Positions 60,190-64,000 of a DNA stretch of 64,000 nt are shown here, one piece after another. This DNA comes from Bacillus_BA songklensis. Its GTDB lineage: Bacteria > Bacillota > Bacilli > Bacillales > Bacillaceae_H. The translations under genes were made by a program, and so were the position numbers. The notes beneath the pieces were generated by a model that worked only from the letters and a program-made list of their open reading frames with translations, was not told the origin of the DNA and made no database searches. Location: assembly GCF_042649685.1 (NCBI RefSeq), contig NZ_JBHRZT010000072.1:186001-250000 (forward strand). Reading direction: 5' to 3'. Numbering within the stretch: the stretch's first letter is position 1; each line of letters begins with the position of its first letter.

Positions 60190-61097
60190 CAATAAAGACG
60201 GTATTCATGGGAGATAACATAGAGTTTTTTTTGTCAAATCAAATTCGATTAATGGTTCCAAAAGAATATTCTTAAGATTCAGGTATTTAGCCTCATTTAT
60301 CACTTGGATTGGAATCATATTGTAACACCCAAAAATGAGCAAAGGTGTTTTCATGATTATGTTACTTTATCTTTAAGAATAGTAAGACTTAGTTGATTTT
60401 AATGTTCGATAAAAAAGTAATTGATTGAAGTAGAGGGTAACCAAACTAGTTGAACATTTTCCTGATTCTATATCGCTGCATCGGAGAATAGCGGTCAAAT
60501 AAAAGCTGAACCGCTATTCTTTTTTTCATAAGGATAGGTTAAAGAAGAGTGGTGATATTCTTCTTGAACGAACGGGGCATTAGTGAATAATAAGAACAAA
60601 AACATTTCATTTTGTTTCATAAACTTATCAATCGGGTGAGGCACAAACCCTGCCCAGGGCACTACGACAATAAGTATCCGCGTTTTTTACAGTGCAAAAA
60701 ATTTAAAAATGGATCTTGACAAACTTTGGATGAATACCATATAAATATCTTAAATTAATAATAAATTAATTCGAGATAAAATAATTAAATATGATAGTAT
60801 GAAACTTCAGGAAGAGAAAAAAGAAATCATGAAATTTTTGAAAAAAATCGGCTATCAGACAAAAGAGCTTTAATTTTTTTGAACAATATCTTGAATTGAA
60901 GAATAATTAATAAAGAGTAATAGGGGATTCCTATGTCAGAAGCAGCAGGATGGTATAAGAAACATTTCTCATGAGAAGATATTTTCTTATGTTGAAATGA
61001 CTGATTCTTGAATTTATGGGGGAATAGTAGAACCGGATAGTGATTTGTTAAGTAAAAGAGAGTCATGAAATTGTGAGCCGATATGGTAATCAGGCGC
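60190..61097. other. Long intergenic stretch with a terminator and debris
   Basis: About 900 AT-rich bases. A strong terminator lies at 60485. Fragments such as MKLQEEKKEIMKFLKKIGYQ (60800-60872) look like protein but have no convincing ribosome site. No functional RNA or gene could be supported. Confidence 0.4.
60485..60527 (+). terminator. Intrinsic terminator
   Basis: AGAATAGCGGT-CAAATAAAAGCTGA-ACCGCTATTCT followed by TTTTTTT. It is the first clear stop signal after thiC and its small downstream gene. Confidence 0.75.
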
Positions 61098-61333
61098 TCT
61101 TTATTTCACTGGCGGATACCATCATCATATTGGTTTAAATACGTGGAATGGTGTAGGGGCACCCTCTCCTTTACCAAACAGTGTCGGACTAAAGTGGTTT
61201 TCACTGGTCCTTCCAAGCGAAGAAGCGAGAAATAAAGTCGTACGGCAGCTTCTTCAAATGGATGCATGGGTAACGGAAGAAAATGGAGTGGTTCTAAGAT
61301 CCTTCAGGCAATCACATTCAATTATGGGTCTGA
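61098..61333 (+). pseudogene. VOC-family dioxygenase C-terminal remnant
   Basis: Remnant of a catechol-2,3-dioxygenase-like protein. Readable pieces in three frames are ALFIS, then GGYHHHIGLNTWNGVGAPSP, LKWFSLVLPSEEARNKVV and finally DPSGNHIQLWV before TGA 61331. Two frameshifts (near 61112 and 61297) are needed to connect them, and the N-terminal module is missing. The C-terminal metal-ligand region is recognisable, so the family call is fairly safe. Confidence 0.65.
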
Positions 61334-61478
61334 CGAAATGAAGGAGATATCTCATGAATGGAATATTCCGGGCGGCGGGAAAGTGATTGCGCAAATGCCA
61401 TTTGGCAAACCGGCTGCTCCAGCTGGCGATAAGGAATTCAGACCGCTGAAAGAACGTGTTAACTTCTTTAAAAAATGA
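61320..61478 (+). pseudogene. Nitroreductase-family protein, C-terminal fragment
   Basis: The segment HEWNIPGGGKVIAQMPFGKP followed by GDKEFRPLKERVNFFKK resembles the last ~45 residues of FMN-dependent nitroreductases. It runs straight on from the dioxygenase remnant with no start signal, so a deletion has joined two gene ends. It is too short to work. Confidence 0.6.
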
Positions 61479-61601
61479 ATCATAAGGCATACAGAAAACT
61501 GTGTGCCTTATTTTAATGGTCATATTTTACTATTTTTTCTCCCTGTTTCCTGGTATAATTTAGAATCGGAAATTTTATATGACATCTTAGGGAGGAAAAT
61601 C

Positions 61602-63287
61602 ATGCGTATTAAGACCAAACTTATACTTGTTATTTTAATTTTAGTTTTATCTATCTCAATAGTTGGAGTATTAGCTGCATGGTCTTTATATGATAATGTA
61701 GAAGAAAATAATAATTTTGACAAGTTGATGGAAATGCAAACAATATCAAAACACATTCAATATCGTCTGGCAGGACTTTCGAACGATGAAAGGGCTTTGC
61801 TTCTTACAGGCGACCAAGAGTTTTCTATGGAAATGAAAGAAAAGTCGAGTGATATAAAAGTCCAATTAAACAAATTACGCCAGTTAACAAGTACATCTTC
61901 AGATAAAAAGAAAATTGATGAAATTAGTCGAAATTATGAGGAGTATTGGTCTCAAAGCCAATTAGTTATGAGGACAATTGCGATAGATCCTAAAAAAGCG
62001 AAAGAAATCCATTTTGGGGAAGAGCGTAGAATCCGTAAGGAAGTGCTGGATCCTTCCTTTGAGAGCTTTGTTGATAAATTAGATAAAGAGGCTACATATG
62101 CTGATAACAGAATTAAAGCCCAATCCAAAATAAGACAGACCATTTTGGCGGTAATTACTATTGTCGCAACATTGTTTGGCCTAGTTTTAGGAGCAATCCT
62201 TCTTAAATCCATATTAATTCCTTTAAATCAGTTAAAAGAGCAGATGAATGATATATCTATTGGTGACGGTGACTTGACTAAGACAATCAATGTAAAAAAT
62301 AAGGATGAATTGGGAGAGGTGGCTGATTCATTTAATCAGTTCCTTTCTTCACTAAGAGAAATGATAACGCAGATAAGTTTTTCTTCTCAACAAGCAGCAG
62401 CATCGTCGGAACAGTTTTCAGCTAGTGCCGAACAAACCAAATCATCTTCGAATCAAATAGCGAATAATCTTCAACATATCTCATCAAGTATGAATGATCA
62501 AACTAAAATCCTAGATGAGAGTTCCACTGCCGTTGAGGAATCTTTACAAAGGTTGCTTAGTGTAACATCCAGTACAGCAAAGGTTTCGGAAGCAACTAGT
62601 GTTGTTAGTAAACAAGCAGATAATGGAGAGAAGTCCGTGGAAAAAATCGTTGCTTCTATGGAATTTATTCATCAATCAGTGGGGGAAGCTGATAAAAATA
62701 TTAACTCATTAGCTGAAGATGCTTTAAAGATTGGAGAGATTACAACAATAATTAATGAGATTGCAGATCAAACAAATCTTTTGGCCCTGAACGCAGCAAT
62801 TGAGGCAGTCAGAGCAGGAGAACATAGGAAAGGATTCGCAGTTGTCGCAGAAGAAGTCCGTAAACTAGCCGAACAGTCCAGTCAATCCGCTAATCAGATT
62901 CGAGAATTAATAAATCGCATACAAGGGGCGACAAATGAAACAGTTACTACAATTAAAGTTGTAAAAGAGAACGTTAATAACGGGAACAGTTTAACAGCGG
63001 CTACTTCTGTCCAATTTAAGGAAATCTTAAGCTCAATCTCAAATGTATCTGAAAAAATACAAGAAATAGCCGCAACAACCGAACAACTTACTGCTAATTT
63101 CGGCATGGTTGCTAAAAGAGTCGAAGACGTATCAAAATTATCTAAGGAAAACTCTGGAAATATAAATGAAATTGCAGCTGCTACAGAAGAACAATTAGCT
63201 TCTATGGAAGAAATCCAATCTGCTGCACATTCTTTAATCACTATATCAGAGTCTCTTAATGAAGTGGTTCATCGTTTTAAAATTTAA
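61602..63287 (+). CDS. Methyl-accepting chemotaxis protein
   Basis: A 561-residue chemoreceptor. TM1 is ~7-28; the extracellular ~150 residues are all-helical, like a four-helix-bundle sensor; TM2 is ~185-205; HAMP ~205-260; the signalling coiled coil has the hairpin tip IADQTNLLALNAAIEAVRAGEHRKGFAVVAEEVRKLAEQS, strongly conserved for contact with CheA/CheW. ATG 61602 follows GGGAGG; the open stretch upstream is not needed. Methylation-type Glu/Gln pairs are visible in both helices. The ligand is unknown. The CheR-like enzyme at 11276 is far away and not obviously linked. Confidence 0.93.
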   Translation: MRIKTKLILVILILVLSISIVGVLAAWSLYDNVEENNNFDKLMEMQTISKHIQYRLAGLSNDERALLLTGDQEFSMEMKEKSSDIKVQLNKLRQLTSTSSDKKKIDEISRNYEEYWSQSQLVMRTIAIDPKKAKEIHFGEERRIRKEVLDPSFESFVDKLDKEATYADNRIKAQSKIRQTILAVITIVATLFGLVLGAILLKSILIPLNQLKEQMNDISIGDGDLTKTINVKNKDELGEVADSFNQFLSSLREMITQISFSSQQAAASSEQFSASAEQTKSSSNQIANNLQHISSSMNDQTKILDESSTAVEESLQRLLSVTSSTAKVSEATSVVSKQADNGEKSVEKIVASMEFIHQSVGEADKNINSLAEDALKIGEITTIINEIADQTNLLALNAAIEAVRAGEHRKGFAVVAEEVRKLAEQSSQSANQIRELINRIQGATNETVTTIKVVKENVNNGNSLTAATSVQFKEILSSISNVSEKIQEIAATTEQLTANFGMVAKRVEDVSKLSKENSGNINEIAAATEEQLASMEEIQSAAHSLITISESLNEVVHRFKI

Positions 63288-63341
63288 AGGGGGCTGACTC
63301 AAAAGCCTTCGGGAAAGGACAATCATTTATTTTTTCTGCGA

Positions 63342-63391
63342 TGAACCGTCACTGAAATCCGTGATTTTCTTGGATTTTTAATGACGGTTCA
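63342..63391. terminator. Long palindrome after the chemoreceptor gene
   Basis: TGAACCGTCA and TGACGGTTCA form the outer stem, and GAAATCC / GGATTTT an inner one. There is no long T run directly after, so termination is possible but not certain. GGGGGCTGACTCAAAAGCC just after the stop resembles the opening of the other long terminators in this window. Confidence 0.4.
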
Positions 63392-63487
63392 ATGTAGTAT
63401 TGCCGGCAAATATATGGTATAAAAGATGGTGTTAAATTAGAAACATACTTTTTATAAGATCGTTACATAGGTAAGCAGGTGAAACTA

Positions 63488-64000
63488 ATGAATGCAAGGC
63501 AAAAGGAAATCTTGCGTATTTTATTGACTCAATCCGATCAGCATTTGTTAGTGCTAGATATTGCAGAGCGAGTGGACTGTTCCGAAAAGACAATCCGCAA
63601 TGATTTTAAAGTGATTGAAGACTTTCTTGAGGAAAATTCAGAGGCTGCCTTAATCCGAAAACCGGGGCTAGGCGTTTATTTAGATATTGAGGACCATGAA
63701 AAGACAAGGTTGTTTAACAAGCTGCACTTGGCAAACAATCCAGCCAAGCATGAATCCAATGAAGAAAGGGTCCTTGAAATAGCCTATCAGCTTCTAATGA
63801 CTGTAAAGCCGGTCACAGCTCAGGACCTTGCTTCTCAATATTTTGTGAATAAAGCGGTCATAAAAAAAGACTTGGACAAAATTGAAAAGTGGTTAAACAA
63901 TTTGGACTTAACGTTAGTTTCCAAGCAAAGAGTCGGCCTAACCGTCGAAGGTAATGAGAATAACAAGAGAACGGCATTAGCTCGGCTATCCCAGTTGATC
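63488..64000 (+). CDS. BglG/MtlR-type PRD regulator (3' end outside window)
   Basis: The first 171 residues of a sugar-operon regulator. The N-terminal helix-turn-helix (ILRILLTQSDQHLLVLDIAERVDCSEKTIRNDFKVI) and a second one (VTAQDLASQYFVNKAVIKKDLDKIEKWL) are the paired HTH_11/Mga-type domains that begin DNA-binding activators with PTS regulation domains (MtlR, ManR, LicR type). PRD and EIIA/EIIB parts would follow beyond the edge. ATG 63488 follows CAGGTGA. The target operon is presumably downstream and cannot be seen. Confidence 0.85.
   Translation, partial: MNARQKEILRILLTQSDQHLLVLDIAERVDCSEKTIRNDFKVIEDFLEENSEAALIRKPGLGVYLDIEDHEKTRLFNKLHLANNPAKHESNEERVLEIAYQLLMTVKPVTAQDLASQYFVNKAVIKKDLDKIEKWLNNLDLTLVSKQRVGLTVEGNENNKRTALARLSQLI

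Overview
The window looks like the chromosome of a spore-forming Bacillaceae species. It is AT-rich, starts many genes with TTG or GTG after strong AGGAGG-type ribosome binding sites, and carries KinB-like and HisK_N-type sensor kinases, a Spo0E-like protein, STAS/RsbR-type stress regulators, OpuC-type transporters and a TPP riboswitch before thiC. No rRNA, tRNA, CRISPR array or prophage was seen.

Layout. 1-7.5 kb: end of a KinB-like kinase, then decayed genes (sugar dehydrogenase, DeoR regulator, lyxose isomerase, IseA and MgtC remnants), then intact radical SAM, AarF/UbiB kinase and ribokinase genes. 8.5-15.1 kb: a compact sensory operon (hybrid kinase, CheR methyltransferase, REC-PAS-PAS kinase, membrane-anchored sugar-binding protein). 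15.4-18.1 kb: an enolase-superfamily enzyme, more gene remnants, and Dps. 18.7-33.3 kb: the most interesting region, a hut-like catabolic island. 33.5-48.8 kb: CapA-like lipoprotein, sporulation-type kinase, SH3 surface protein, a Spo0E-STAS fusion and other STAS proteins, LysE exporter, esterase, and a putative GntR-controlled set (FMN-binding protein, thioredoxin, DsrE, HPP). 49-57 kb: a secreted nucleotidase-GDPD fusion with Pho-box-like repeats, small enzymes, and a broken TetR gene. 57-64 kb: bluB, riboswitch-thiC, remnants, a chemoreceptor, and the start of a PRD/BglG-type regulator.

The island at 18.7-33.3 kb encodes an OpuC-type ABC transporter, a histidine ammonia-lyase homologue that lacks exactly the Ala-Ser-Gly triad needed for the MIO cofactor, a divergent urocanase, an AraC-type response regulator, a canonical urocanase, imidazolonepropionase, an M20 N-carbamoylase-like hydrolase and a deaminase-like amidohydrolase. 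The proposal here is that it imports and degrades a trimethylated histidine betaine, most likely ergothioneine: trimethylamine elimination, thiourocanate hydration, desulfuration and ring opening, then release of glutamate. This is inference from motifs and gene order.

Two repeat families mark the window. One is a ~207-bp element with terminal inverted repeats and two internal hairpins. There are four full copies, two of them flanking hutU, and four partial copies, and the first hairpin keeps its pairing although its sequence differs between copies. The other is a short palindrome (GTGCCTGTCAC...GTGACAGGCAC) found mostly near gene ends and in decayed regions. Remnants resembling IS200/IS605 ends occur in two or three places. 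Gene decay is frequent, which suggests a genome rich in small repeats and recently inactivated genes.
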